Positions 54,326-63,270 of a stretch of 64,000 nt of DNA are shown piece by piece; position 1 is the stretch's first letter; each line of letters opens with the position of its first letter. Position numbers and translations under genes: made by a program. The notes beneath the pieces are model-generated. The model made no database searches and had not been told where the DNA came from. It saw nothing but the letters and a program-made list of their open reading frames with translations. Source of the DNA: Arthrobacter tumbae (lineage in GTDB: Bacteria; Actinomycetota; Actinomycetes; Actinomycetales; Micrococcaceae); contig NZ_JAFBCC010000001.1 of assembly GCF_016907495.1 (NCBI RefSeq), forward strand, positions 1,302,001 to 1,366,000. The letters run 5' to 3'.

Positions 54326-55096
54326 CTAGAGGTGACGGTCGGCGAAGACCTTCAGCGCGTCGCGCACGAACTCCGCGCCCTTCCGGCCGCCGTAGTTCGC
54401 GCCGAAGCGGTCATCGGCGACGTACATGTCACCGAGCCCGGTGACGTACTCCTTCGAGGGCCCGCCGCCCGAGGGCCCGCCGCCCGACGACGGCAGACCG
54501 GGCACCCCGGACAGCCATTCGTAGTGCCGCCGCGCCAGCTCCTGGGCCTCAGCGCTGTCAGCCCCGACGCCCTGCTCTGCAGCAGCTGTCCAGTCAGCGC
54601 CGAGCTGCGCCGTCCGCGCCTTCCACGCCGCTCGCTCAGCATCACTCATGCCGGTCCACCAGCGGTCTCCGGACGCGTACGCCTCCTTGCCCCACCGCTG
54701 CTCCACCTCGTCCTTGTACTGCGTGGAGTCGAAGCCGTTGAACATGTTCTCAGCCATCAGTTGTTCACCTCCTTCCAGTTGTTCGATGGTCAGCGAGACC
54801 GACGCGATCTGTCGCGCCAGCCGCTCCTGCTCCTGCCTCAGCAGCTGCAGGTGCTTCTGCAGTGCTCGGGCGGGCTCCGGTTCCCTGTCCAGCACGTCGG
54901 CGATCGCAGGAAGCCCCAGCCCAAGGTCGCGCAGCAGGAGGATCCGCTGCAGCCTCACCAGCGCGCCGTCGTCGTAATAGCGGTAGCCGTTGCTGCCCAC
55001 CCTGGAGGGCGGCAGCAGACCCAGGCGATGGTAGTGCCGCAGAGTGCGGCTGGTGGTTCCGACCAGCCGCGCGATGTCCTGAATCGATCTGTCCAT
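54326..55096 (-). CDS. MerR regulator with TipAS ligand domain
   Basis: 256 aa. MerR HTH (MDRSIQDIARLVGTTSRTLR, then YRYYDDGALVRLQRILLLRD), coiled dimer helix, and a TipAS-type domain beginning ~130 (FNGFDSTQYKDEVEQRWG, then WWTGMSDAERAAWKAR). TipA-like proteins bind thiopeptide or other drugs and activate their own promoter. An SSGGGPSGGGPS insertion interrupts the domain, probably a surface loop. Start at ATG 55096; the frame upstream is antisense to the deaminase. Confidence 0.88.
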   Translation of the reverse strand: MDRSIQDIARLVGTTSRTLRHYHRLGLLPPSRVGSNGYRYYDDGALVRLQRILLLRDLGLGLPAIADVLDREPEPARALQKHLQLLRQEQERLARQIASVSLTIEQLEGGEQLMAENMFNGFDSTQYKDEVEQRWGKEAYASGDRWWTGMSDAERAAWKARTAQLGADWTAAAEQGVGADSAEAQELARRHYEWLSGVPGLPSSGGGPSGGGPSKEYVTGLGDMYVADDRFGANYGGRKGAEFVRDALKVFADRHL

Positions 55097-55131
55097 GTGC
55101 TTCTCCCTGCCCGTCTTTCTCACGGTATAGG

Positions 55132-55146
55132 TTGACGCTGCGTCAA
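55132..55146. promoter_or_regulatory. Candidate MerR operator
   Basis: TTGACGC-T-GCGTCAA, a perfect palindrome with one central base, between the divergent regulator and deaminase genes. The TTGACG half could double as a -35 box, the usual geometry for MerR activation. Confidence 0.65.
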
Positions 55147-55174
55147 GGTCAAGAACCGGGTGTAGGGTTCGTAA

Positions 55175-55654
55175 ATGAGCACTGGAGAGGCGCAATTCCT
55201 TGCCCGCGCCATCGACCTCGCAACCAGGAACGTGCACGACGACGGCGGTCCCTTCGGAGCCGTCATTGTCACCGGCGATGGGCGCCCGTTTGACGGAACC
55301 AACCGCGTGACCGCGAACAACGACCCCACCGCCCACGCCGAAGTCATGGCCATCCGCAACGCCTGTTCGTCGCTCGGGACCTTTGATCTGAGCGGCTGCA
55401 CTCTCTACACGAGCTGCGAGCCGTGCCCCCTCTGCCTGTCCGCCGCGCTGTGGGCGCGCGTCGACGGCATCGTGTACGCGGCAGACCGGCATGATGCGGC
55501 TCAGGCCGGCTTCGACGACGCCGTGTTCCACGAGTTCTTCGCCAAGCCTGTGCAGGAACGGTCAATGCTGGTGCAGCAGCTTGAACTCCCGGGCTCCGCC
55601 AGCATCAGCCCTTTCCGCGCCTGGGCCGAGCTGGCCAACCGCATCGATTACTAA
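55175..55654 (+). CDS. Nucleoside/guanine deaminase
   Basis: 159 aa zinc-dependent cytidine-deaminase fold. Zn ligand and proton shuttle in PTAHAEVMAIRNA (His54, Glu56) and CEPCPLCLSA (Cys81, Cys84). The length and the C-terminal ELANRIDY-type end are like guanine deaminase GuaD rather than tRNA-specific TadA. Divergent from the MerR-TipAS gene. Confidence 0.87.
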   Translation: MSTGEAQFLARAIDLATRNVHDDGGPFGAVIVTGDGRPFDGTNRVTANNDPTAHAEVMAIRNACSSLGTFDLSGCTLYTSCEPCPLCLSAALWARVDGIVYAADRHDAAQAGFDDAVFHEFFAKPVQERSMLVQQLELPGSASISPFRAWAELANRIDY

Positions 55655-55787
55655 GCGCGCTCACGTGCCCAGAAGCGCATACGGAGCCCCACCCCGGCAC
55701 CCGCGCTGACCTCCCCGCGAAATTACACAGTATGCTTAGCATTTAGTTGCCCGCAGCACACCGATCACCTCCGGGGAAGGGAAACCT

Positions 55788-56903
55788 ATGGCCGGCTCCC
55801 GCTTGCACAGCTCCAGATCAAGTCCATGGACGGACGGCCTCGGCCGGACAGCGTCCAGATCCGCACAGATTCTGCTGATACTGACCCTTGCGGTGGTGGC
55901 CATCTACGGGCTGCTCCAGATCCGGCTGCTCGTGATCCCGATCATCATTGCGCTGATCCTTGCGGCCGCCATCGGACCCTTCGTGAACCTGCTGCGGCGG
56001 CGCGGAGTTCCCGGTGCGCTGGCCACGGCCATAGCCTTCCTCGCCCTGCTGATCGTGATCTCGGGCGTCATCACCATCATCGTATTTTCGGTCCGAAGCC
56101 AGGCTGACGAGCTGATTGCCGCAGCCACCGAAGGCCTGGACGAGCTACAGGCCTTCCTCACCAGCGGACCGTTCCCGATCTCGCCTGAACAGCTGGACCA
56201 GGCACGCACCGCCATCATCGACTACGCAACAAGCGCCCAGTTCCGCTCCGGCGCCATCTCGGGTGTCTCCGTGGTGGCTGAATTCCTGACCGGCGCCACC
56301 CTGACGGCCGTCATCCTCTTCTTTTTCCTGAAGGACGGCAAGAAGATCTGGGAGTTCTTCCTCCGACCCTTCAAGGGCGAGCGCGACCAGAAATTGCGCC
56401 GCTCAGGTGCCCGCACCCTGGAGGTACTCGGCAGCTACGTCCGCGGAACGGCAATCGTTGCGCTGGTCGATGCCGTGGCCATCGGCATCGCACTGCTCAT
56501 CCTCGGCGTACCGCTGGCCCTGCCGCTCGCCATGATCGTATTCATCGGTGCGTTTATCCCGCTGGTGGGAGCCACCCTCGCCGGCGTCCTGGCCGCCCTC
56601 GTTGCGCTAGTGGCCAACGGACCGATTGTCGCGCTCATCGTGGTCGGCGTCGTCGTCGCCGTCAACCAGCTGGAAGGTGACCTCCTGCAGCCCATCGTCA
56701 TGGGCAAGTCGCTACGTCTCCATGCCCTGGTGATCCTGCTCGCGCTGACGGCCGGAACCATCCTCGCGGGCATCATCGGCGCCGTGCTGTCCGTTCCGAT
56801 CGCGGCCGTCACATGGGCGGTCCTGCAGGTATGGACGGCTGAGGATCCGAGGATGGAGCCGCTGAATCCGGACCTGCCGCCCGCAGGCACCGAACCAACC
56901 TGA
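55788..56903 (+). CDS. AI-2E family transporter (PF01594 type)
   Basis: 371 aa, about eight helices. RLLVIPIIIALILAAAIGPF, the soluble excursion ~90-140, and VPLALPLAMIVFIGAFIPLV plus QPIVMGKSLRLHALVILLAL are typical. Members export autoinducer-2, sodium or other small molecules; the specific role is unknown. Upstream, ATGCT-T-AGCAT (55732-55742) is an AT-rich palindrome in the promoter gap. First gene of a run reaching recQ. Confidence 0.87.
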   Translation: MAGSRLHSSRSSPWTDGLGRTASRSAQILLILTLAVVAIYGLLQIRLLVIPIIIALILAAAIGPFVNLLRRRGVPGALATAIAFLALLIVISGVITIIVFSVRSQADELIAAATEGLDELQAFLTSGPFPISPEQLDQARTAIIDYATSAQFRSGAISGVSVVAEFLTGATLTAVILFFFLKDGKKIWEFFLRPFKGERDQKLRRSGARTLEVLGSYVRGTAIVALVDAVAIGIALLILGVPLALPLAMIVFIGAFIPLVGATLAGVLAALVALVANGPIVALIVVGVVVAVNQLEGDLLQPIVMGKSLRLHALVILLALTAGTILAGIIGAVLSVPIAAVTWAVLQVWTAEDPRMEPLNPDLPPAGTEPT

Positions 56904-56914
56904 GGATGGGAAAA

Positions 56915-58246
56915 ATGACCACAGAAACGGCTCCATCGAAACTTCGGCAGGGTATTTCCGGCAAGCTGCTCTACCTGTTCATCCTCGGCGACGTGCTCGG
57001 TGCGGGCATCTACGCACTGGTGGGCGTGATCGCCGCCGAGGTCGGCGGAGCCATCTGGGTGCCGCTGATCGTTGCCCTGGCGCTGGCTCTGCTCACGGCC
57101 GGCTCCTACGCGGAATTGGTGACCAAGTACCCCAAGGCGGGTGGAGCGGCCGTCTTCGCACAACGGGCGTACAAGACCCCGTTCATCTCCTTTGTCGTGG
57201 GGTTCTGCATGCTCGCCGCCGGCGTGACCAGCGCGGCCGGGCTGACGCTGGCGTTTACGGGTGACTACCTCTCCGCGTTCATCGCCGTCCCGCCCGTGTG
57301 GGCGGCCGTGGTGTTCCTGGCACTGCTTGCACTGCTGAACGCACGCGGCATCAAGGAATCGGTGCGCTCCAATGTGGTCATGACGGTCATCGAGGTGTCC
57401 GGACTGGTGCTCGTGATCGTCGTCGTTGCCGTGTTCCTCGGCCAGGGCGGCGGCAACCCGGGGCAGATCTCCCAGTTCCCGCCCAACGCGAATCCTGCCG
57501 TTGCCGTCCTCGGAGCGTCCCTCATCGCGTACTACTCGTTCGTGGGCTTCGAGGTGTCGGCGAACGTCGCCGAGGAAGTGCAGAACCCGGCGCGCGTCTA
57601 CCCGAAAGCTCTGTTCGGCGCCCTCTTCACCGCAGGTGCCGTCTACCTGCTGATCGGGCTGGTGTCCGCCGCCGCCCTACCCGCCGAAGACCTGGCCGGC
57701 TCCACCGCGCCCCTGCTCGACGTGGTCACCGCCACCGGCTTCGGGATTCCGCCGTGGCTATTCAGCCTGATCGCTCTCGTGGCAGTCGCGAACGGTGCAC
57801 TGCTGACCATGATCATGGCGAGCCGGTTGACTTTCGGCATGGCCGAAGAAGGCCTCCTTCCTCCGGTCCTGGGCAAGGTCCTGCCCAACCGGCGCACGCC
57901 GTGGGTAGCCATTATTACGACGACGGCGGTCGCCATGGCCCTGACCCTCACCGGCGACCTCGCCTCGCTCGCCGAGACGGTGGTGCTGCTGCTCCTGTTC
58001 GTCTTCATCAGCACCAACATCGCGGTACTGGTTCTCCGCCGGGACCGTGTTGAGCACGCACACTTCCGCGTTCCGACGGTTATTCCCTACCTCGGCGTTG
58101 CCTCCTGCATCCTTCTTCTCATCCAGCAGTCCGGCGAGATCTGGCTGCGGGCGGCAATTCTGGTGGGTGTCGGCGTCGTGCTGTATTTCATCAGCGCGGT
58201 GGTGATCAAACGCAACAACCGTGAGCGTCAGGCGGACGCGAGGTAG
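56915..58246 (+). CDS. APC-family amino acid permease
   Basis: 443 aa, twelve helices. First helix signature GKLLYLFILGDVLGAGIYAL (unwound G-rich substrate site) and SLIAYYSFVGFEVSANVAEE in helix 6, both typical of APC amino acid/polyamine transporters. Start at ATG 56915 with GAGG nine bases upstream. Eleven bases after the AI-2E gene; two bases before the next gene, so co-transcribed. Confidence 0.9.
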   Translation: MTTETAPSKLRQGISGKLLYLFILGDVLGAGIYALVGVIAAEVGGAIWVPLIVALALALLTAGSYAELVTKYPKAGGAAVFAQRAYKTPFISFVVGFCMLAAGVTSAAGLTLAFTGDYLSAFIAVPPVWAAVVFLALLALLNARGIKESVRSNVVMTVIEVSGLVLVIVVVAVFLGQGGGNPGQISQFPPNANPAVAVLGASLIAYYSFVGFEVSANVAEEVQNPARVYPKALFGALFTAGAVYLLIGLVSAAALPAEDLAGSTAPLLDVVTATGFGIPPWLFSLIALVAVANGALLTMIMASRLTFGMAEEGLLPPVLGKVLPNRRTPWVAIITTTAVAMALTLTGDLASLAETVVLLLLFVFISTNIAVLVLRRDRVEHAHFRVPTVIPYLGVASCILLLIQQSGEIWLRAAILVGVGVVLYFISAVVIKRNNRERQADAR

Positions 58247-58248
58247 CC

Positions 58249-58998
58249 ATGATCGTGGCCCTGCTCGCTTCGCTGGTCATTGCACTGGCCCTGGCGGCAC
58301 TGCACCTCGCCGCTCCGCGCATCCGCAAGCTGCCCTTCGTGCCGGAAAGCGTGACCGGATCCTTCGCGGGAGGACTCGCCGTTGCGTACGTCTTCCTCCA
58401 CCTGCTCCCGGAAATCGCGGAGGGTAACGAGGCGATCGGCGAGTTACTCGAGGACACCATCGAGGTCACGCCGCTCTTCGACCTCGGGATCTTCGTCGTG
58501 GCGCTCACCGGTTTCACCATCTTCTATGGGCTGGACCGGCAGGCCACCACCCGGCGCGCAGACAAACGGCCGGATTCCGCCGGCGCATACTGGCTGCACA
58601 TCGGAGCGTTCGCCGGGTACAACGCCCTGATCACGTACACCATGGCGCTGCGCGTCGAAACGGGATACCTCTTCGCGATCCTGTTCGCCATCGCCATGGG
58701 CCTGCACTTTGTACTCACGGACCGGCACCTTGAGGAACATTATCCGCACCGGTTCGCCGCCACCGGCCGGATTGTCCTCGCCGGAGCACTCCTTCTCGGT
58801 TGGCTGCTGTCCGCCCTGTTCGCGCCGACCAGCACTGTTGTCGTTGCCATTCTGACCGCCCTGCTGGGAGGCTCCGTCCTGTTGAACGTCTTCAAGGAAG
58901 AGCTGCCGTCAAACCGCGGCTCAAGCTTCCCCTGGTTCCTCGCGGGCCTGGTGCTGTACTCAGCGCTGCTTGCCCTCATTACGGCGGCCGCCGGATGA
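58249..58998 (+). CDS. Multi-pass membrane protein, ZIP-like
   Basis: 249 aa, seven to eight helices. VAYVFLHLLPEIAEGNEAIG resembles the His/Glu membrane motif of ZIP metal transporters; HFVLTDRHLEEHYPHR is a His-rich loop. Homology to ZIP is only suggestive. Its stop overlaps the recQ start (ATGA). Confidence 0.6.
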   Translation: MIVALLASLVIALALAALHLAAPRIRKLPFVPESVTGSFAGGLAVAYVFLHLLPEIAEGNEAIGELLEDTIEVTPLFDLGIFVVALTGFTIFYGLDRQATTRRADKRPDSAGAYWLHIGAFAGYNALITYTMALRVETGYLFAILFAIAMGLHFVLTDRHLEEHYPHRFAATGRIVLAGALLLGWLLSALFAPTSTVVVAILTALLGGSVLLNVFKEELPSNRGSSFPWFLAGLVLYSALLALITAAAG

Positions 58999-60629
58999 AC
59001 AGAAAACTTGAGGCCACCGCGCGGGAGCTCTTCGGCTGGGATTCGCTCCTCCCCGGACAGCGCAAGGCGCTGGACGCAGCCGACGACGGCCGGAACCTCC
59101 TCTGCGTCCTTCCCACCGGTTACGGAAAATCCGCCATCTATCAGGTGGCGGCCATGGCCGTCCCGGGCGTCGCCGTCGTCGTTTCGCCGTTGATCGCCCT
59201 TCAGCGCGACCAGGCGGAGGCCATCAATGAGGCACTCGGCGAGGTCCGGGCCCATGTCCTGAACTCCACCGCGACGGACAGCGAGATCGACGCGGCGTGG
59301 GCAGCCGCGGAAGACCCCGATGAGGGGCGCCGCGCCAAGTTCCTGTTCCTGGCGCCCGAGCAGCTGGCCCGCGAGGAAACAGCCGCGCGGCTGACAGCGC
59401 TGGACGTGTCTTTCCTGGTAATCGACGAGGCGCACTGCGTTTCCGCGTGGGGGCACGACTTCCGGCCCGACTACCTCCAGCTGGGCTCGCTGGTGGAGCG
59501 CCTCAAGCGTCCGGTCATCGCGCTGACGGCCACCGCTTCTCCCCCTGTGCGGCAGGAAATCCAGGAGCGGCTGAAGCTGAAGGACGCCGTCGTTGTCGCT
59601 GAAGGTTTCGACCGGCCAAACCTCCACCTCAACGTGCAGCAGCACGAGTCCGACCGGGACAAACAGCGCGCGGTAATGGAGCAGGTGGTCTCCCTCGAGG
59701 GGCAGGGGCTGCTGTACACGGCAACCCGGAAGCAGACCGACCAGTACGCACAGGAACTGCGGGACGCGGGACTGCGTGCCGACGCCTACCACTCCGGGCG
59801 GAAAAAATCCGAGCGGACCGCGCTGCACGAAGCGTTCCATGCCGGCGAGCTGGACGTCATGGTGGCAACAACGGCGTTCGGGATGGGCATCGACAAGCCG
59901 GACGTGCGGTTCGTGGTGCATGCGAACATTCCCGATTCCCTCGACAGCTACTACCAGGAGGCAGGGCGTGCCGGGCGGGACGGTGAGCCGGCCGCCGTCG
60001 TGCTTCACTACCGCCCTGAGGATCTTGGGATCCGCCGATTCTTCGCCGCGAAGAACGTGCAGGAGGACAGCCTTCGTGAGTTGTTCGCCGCTTTGCGGGC
60101 AGCGGAAAGCGCACTCGATGCCGCCGGAATCCGGGACGCGACCGGACTGACCCAGCGCAAGCTCTCCGGGCTCCTGAACCAACTGGTTGAGGTGGATGCG
60201 GTCCGTGAGCGGGCCGGGAAGTACCGCGCAGTGGCGACGAATGCAGGGCAGGTGATTGCCGACGTCGTCGATCATCAGAAGCGGCGGCAGGAGGTTGACC
60301 GCTCCCGCGTGGAGATGGCACGGCAGTACGCGGAGTACCGCGGATGCCGGCGAAAGTTCCTGCTCGGCTACTTCGGCGAGGAGCGGGAGGGCCTGTGCGG
60401 TGCGTGCGACAACTGTGATTCCGGCCGGTCGGCGGAGCATACTGACGACGACGGCGGGAAGCACCCCTTCCCGCTGCAAAGCACCGTCCGGCATGACGAA
60501 TGGGGCGAAGGCGTGGTGATGGGATACGAGGATGGCGCCGTCACTGTCCTGTTCGGGGAGCACGGGTACAAGTCGCTGTCCGTTCCGCTCGTGGAGGAGA
60601 AAGACCTGCTGACGGCGGTGGGGTCCTGA
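58995..60629 (+). CDS. recQ: RecQ-type ATP-dependent DNA helicase
   Basis: 544 aa 3'-5' helicase for recombination and fork repair. Walker A TGYGKS (41-46), DEAH box (144-147), arginine finger region QEAGRAGRDGEP, and the RQC zinc site (CRRKFLLGYFGEEREGLCGA, then CDNC). There is no HRDC domain; instead the C-terminus (HDEWGEGVVMGYEDGAVTVL) is a small beta DUF3553/Tudor-like domain. ATG 58995 overlaps the stop of the membrane gene. Confidence 0.93.
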   Translation: MNRKLEATARELFGWDSLLPGQRKALDAADDGRNLLCVLPTGYGKSAIYQVAAMAVPGVAVVVSPLIALQRDQAEAINEALGEVRAHVLNSTATDSEIDAAWAAAEDPDEGRRAKFLFLAPEQLAREETAARLTALDVSFLVIDEAHCVSAWGHDFRPDYLQLGSLVERLKRPVIALTATASPPVRQEIQERLKLKDAVVVAEGFDRPNLHLNVQQHESDRDKQRAVMEQVVSLEGQGLLYTATRKQTDQYAQELRDAGLRADAYHSGRKKSERTALHEAFHAGELDVMVATTAFGMGIDKPDVRFVVHANIPDSLDSYYQEAGRAGRDGEPAAVVLHYRPEDLGIRRFFAAKNVQEDSLRELFAALRAAESALDAAGIRDATGLTQRKLSGLLNQLVEVDAVRERAGKYRAVATNAGQVIADVVDHQKRRQEVDRSRVEMARQYAEYRGCRRKFLLGYFGEEREGLCGACDNCDSGRSAEHTDDDGGKHPFPLQSTVRHDEWGEGVVMGYEDGAVTVLFGEHGYKSLSVPLVEEKDLLTAVGS

Positions 60630-60737
60630 AGGTACTGGTGTGCGCGGAAACTGCGCGTTCCGTCATACGATCTCGCGCAACGCTCGACAGCATGGTTACA
60701 CTTCGAAAGAGAACCGTAATGAGCCCGAAAGTGACCC

Positions 60738-60941
60738 ATGGAAACCAACCACAAGATTTCCCCGGAGGAACCGTTCCCGGAAGACCTGACCGTGCTGGAT
60801 GACGTCGAGGTCGAGGTACTCAACAGCAGGATCCATCGCGAGCTTGAGGCGGAGTATGCAGAGGGCCTCCCGGAGCCGGAAACCGAGGCGCGTCTCGAGG
60901 AGGTCAACCTGGAGTTGAACCGGCGCGAGCAGGAGAACTGA
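60738..60941 (+). CDS. Small acidic hypothetical protein
   Basis: 67 aa, 20-plus acidic residues, starting METNHKISPEEPFPEDLTVL, with an amphipathic helical end (ARLEEVNLELNRREQE). It begins 108 nt after recQ and ends before a terminator-like hairpin. The ribosome site is weak (GAAAG). No family recognised; coding is likely because its composition is not what a shadow frame would give. Confidence 0.6.
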   Translation: METNHKISPEEPFPEDLTVLDDVEVEVLNSRIHRELEAEYAEGLPEPETEARLEEVNLELNRREQEN

Positions 60942-60953
60942 CCCCTTCATCGG

Positions 60954-61002
60954 GAACACTCCGGACTGGACAGGCTGTCGGCCTGCCTGGTCCGGATTGT
61001 TC
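60954..61002 (+). terminator. Hairpin terminator with TCCGGAC arms
   Basis: GAACACTCCGGAC and GTCCGGATTGTTC pair with one mismatch; CAGGC/GCCTG forms the inner stem. TTCTTTAA follows. The arms resemble the 75-nt element, but the span is only 49 nt. Confidence 0.65.
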
Positions 61003-61021
61003 TTTAACCGGGGTGACTTAA

Positions 61022-61037
61022 TCGAAAATATGTTCTA
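61022..61037. promoter_or_regulatory. Candidate LexA (SOS) box
   Basis: TCGAAAATATGTTCTA matches the actinobacterial LexA consensus TCGAAC-N4-GTTCGA at 10 of 12 defined positions. It lies 33 bp before the DUF6504 start, in an unusually AT-rich stretch. Confidence 0.65.
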
Positions 61038-61070
61038 CTTTTAAACCCGGCACTGGAGAGGTGAAGGGTA

Positions 61071-61409
61071 ATGACGGCGCAGCACATAGACGAGGTTCAG
61101 CCGGGGTCGCGGTCCCTCAACGAGGAGGCAGATGTACGCTTCACGGCCCGGGGCGAGCCGCTGGCCCTTCGATGGAGGGCCAGCATCTGGCAGGTTCTGG
61201 ATGATCCCATGCACTGGACAAGCTCCCGAAGCTGGTGGGAGCCGGACCCTTCGGGAATCATGGGCCAGGGCAGCATCATGACACAGCAGTACTGGCGGTT
61301 CAGGGCACAAACGGGGCCGGCGTCCCCCATACTCGTCTTCGACGTCTGCAGGGATCCCCGCTGGGAGGGCTGGCGGCTGGTCCGGGTCACCAATCTCGGG
61401 TCCGGTTGA
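61071..61409 (+). CDS. DUF6504 family protein
   Basis: 112 aa. WRASIWQVLDDPMHW, SWWEPDP, QYWRFRAQ and FDVCRDPRWEGWRLVRVTNL match the small beta-rich DUF6504 pattern. In many actinobacteria it is encoded with the ImuA'-ImuB-DnaE2 mutasome; here it stands alone behind a LexA box. GGAGAGGTGAAGGG precedes the ATG. Probably a DNA-damage accessory protein. Its end overlaps the convergent glycosylase gene by 23 bases. Confidence 0.75.
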   Translation: MTAQHIDEVQPGSRSLNEEADVRFTARGEPLALRWRASIWQVLDDPMHWTSSRSWWEPDPSGIMGQGSIMTQQYWRFRAQTGPASPILVFDVCRDPRWEGWRLVRVTNLGSG

Positions 61410-62520
61410 GTTTTCGGGGCTTTTCAGGCGTGCGCTTATCGGCGAGAAAACGCGCGTAGGCAGCGATGGCGCCGTCGAACACTTCGGTGCCGCTGATTGC
61501 GGACTCGGCAAACGGAGCGGTGTCCGCCGTGTTGTCCCGCGGGTTTCTGCGCCAGGTTCCGACGGCGCGGCCGTCCAGCAGAAGGGACGGCTTGAATACT
61601 CCGTTCTTGGCCAGCTGGATGCGGGAGGCATATTCGGGCGGCAGCGAGGGGGCGCGGTCCTGGTAGCCAAGAATGTACTCGTCATACCCGGCCAGCAGCA
61701 GTCCGCCTTCGGTAAGCGGGTCCGGTTCGGTGACTTCCGGCAGGGCCCAGTAGCTCGCGCCGTCGTAGACGTACTCCTCCAGCTCGCTGCGTGCCTGAGC
61801 CAGGCCAACTTTCGCGTCAGCGAGAGTCAGTTTCGACCACCAGGTGAAGTCCTGCAGCCGTGCCGGGCCGTGTCCGGTGAAGTACCGGAGAACGAACCGC
61901 CGGAGAGCCTCGTCCCGATCCGGCGGCGCACCGTTACCGGGAGCCCATTCGTCAAGCAGCACTAACGCCTGCTGCGATCCGTCGGAAGGCCCCCAGCAGA
62001 CCAGCTGCGTCTGCGCCAGATACCAGATGATGTGGTACCCCCGTTGCCCGCTGGTGGAGATGCCTGAGCCGTCAAGGGTTTCCAAAAACTCATCCCGGCT
62101 GAGCGCCATGCCGCCCGCGAGCGCCTCACCGGCTACATCCCGGGCCCGGTGGAGTGTGCGCTGGTCAAGGTCGAGTTCCGCCAGGCGGCGCGACGCAGAC
62201 TTGATCATTCGCTCCGCCGTCAGCCCGAGCATCCAGCGGAGGTCAGCCGGCCGCACGAAGTGGAGCGTGCCGCGCACCGGCGCTGACCGCACCACCTCTG
62301 CACTATCGAGGACAGCGAGGACCTCGTGACGCGTGGAACCGCGAACTCGCGAGCCAACCGCCCAGAGCGCCTGGCCGAAGTCCTGCGCCTGGACTGCGAG
62401 CATCCTGTCGACCACGCCGGCCGGGCCGGGCGGGCCGGGCGGTGTTTGGCCGTCGCGGCCGGGGAAGTGGTGCGCGAGCCGGAGCTGCAGCAACTGGTCC
62501 CGGGTGATCGGAGTTCCCAT
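61387..62520 (-). CDS. Winged-helix AlkZ/YcaQ-type DNA glycosylase-like protein
   Basis: 377 aa (HTH_42 family). Start at ATG 62520 (MGTPITRDQLLQLRLAHHF). MLAVQAQDFGQALWAVGSR contains the Gln-x-Gln/Asp motif (Gln44, Gln46, Asp47) used by AlkZ enzymes to unhook interstrand crosslinks; TLHFVRPADLRWMLGLTAER and YDEYILGYQDRAPSL follow. Function inferred from the family; some members are toxin self-resistance glycosylases in antibiotic clusters, but none is visible here. Confidence 0.83.
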   Translation of the reverse strand: MGTPITRDQLLQLRLAHHFPGRDGQTPPGPPGPAGVVDRMLAVQAQDFGQALWAVGSRVRGSTRHEVLAVLDSAEVVRSAPVRGTLHFVRPADLRWMLGLTAERMIKSASRRLAELDLDQRTLHRARDVAGEALAGGMALSRDEFLETLDGSGISTSGQRGYHIIWYLAQTQLVCWGPSDGSQQALVLLDEWAPGNGAPPDRDEALRRFVLRYFTGHGPARLQDFTWWSKLTLADAKVGLAQARSELEEYVYDGASYWALPEVTEPDPLTEGGLLLAGYDEYILGYQDRAPSLPPEYASRIQLAKNGVFKPSLLLDGRAVGTWRRNPRDNTADTAPFAESAISGTEVFDGAIAAYARFLADKRTPEKPRKLNRTRDW

Positions 62521-62577
62521 GGCATCAGTATGCGTTGTTCGGTACCTGCACAGGAGGACCTGCGGCATGATGGGCAG

Positions 62578-63240
62578 ATGTCCTCCTCCGAGCACTTCAC
62601 CCTGCGCGTTGACGACGCCGATTTCTCCTGCACCTACGAGCGGCCGGACACGCCGCAGGCAACCATGATCATCGCTCATGGAGCCGGCGCGGGGATGAAT
62701 CACCCTTTCCTCCTCGGCTTCAGCAACGCCATGAACGACGCCGGCTTTGCCACCCTGCGCTTCAACTTTCCCTACATGGAGCAGGGCCGGCGATTCCCGG
62801 ACCGCCCTCCGAAGGCGATCGCGGCCTGGCGGGAAGTGATGGCGCATGCACAGGAGCTCACCCCGGACGGAGCGGTGTGGGCGTGTGGGAAATCCTTCGG
62901 CGGCCGGATGGCGTCCATGGCAGCAGCGGAGGGAATGGACGCTGCCGGCTTGATCTTCCTCGGTTATCCGTTGCACCCGCCGGGCAAACCCGAGAAAATC
63001 CGCGACGAACATCTGGTCCGCATTGAAAAGCCCATGCTCTTCCTGCAGGGAAGCAACGACGCGTTCGCGCGGAAGGAGCTCCTGGATCCGGTGGTCGCGA
63101 AGCTCGGTGAGCGGGCAACGCTGCAGTACGTGCCCGACGCCGATCACTCCTTTGCGGTCAAGGGCGCCAAGCGCAGCCCTCAGGACATCGGTGCATCGCT
63201 GGCTCCCGCGGTGTCGTCATTTATTGCACGGAGTGGTTAG
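62578..63240 (+). CDS. Alpha/beta hydrolase, KANL3/Tex30-like
   Basis: 220 aa. IIAHGAGAGMNHPFLLGFSN, LRFNFPYMEQGRRFPDRPPK, nucleophile Ser in ACGKSFGGRMAS, FLQGSNDAFA (Asp), DADHSFAVKG (His): the pattern of the TEX30/KANL3-like dienelactone-hydrolase branch. Start at ATG 62578 (MSSSEHF); AGGAGG is 20 bases upstream and may serve an alternative start. Divergent from the glycosylase gene, 57-bp gap. Confidence 0.85.
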   Translation: MSSSEHFTLRVDDADFSCTYERPDTPQATMIIAHGAGAGMNHPFLLGFSNAMNDAGFATLRFNFPYMEQGRRFPDRPPKAIAAWREVMAHAQELTPDGAVWACGKSFGGRMASMAAAEGMDAAGLIFLGYPLHPPGKPEKIRDEHLVRIEKPMLFLQGSNDAFARKELLDPVVAKLGERATLQYVPDADHSFAVKGAKRSPQDIGASLAPAVSSFIARSG

Positions 63241-63270
63241 GCCCGCACTCCCGCTGGGTACGGTGAATCT

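Noticed and set aside
58740..60563. 607-aa minus-strand open frame opposite recQ
   Set aside because: Shadow frame; recQ motifs on the plus strand are complete.
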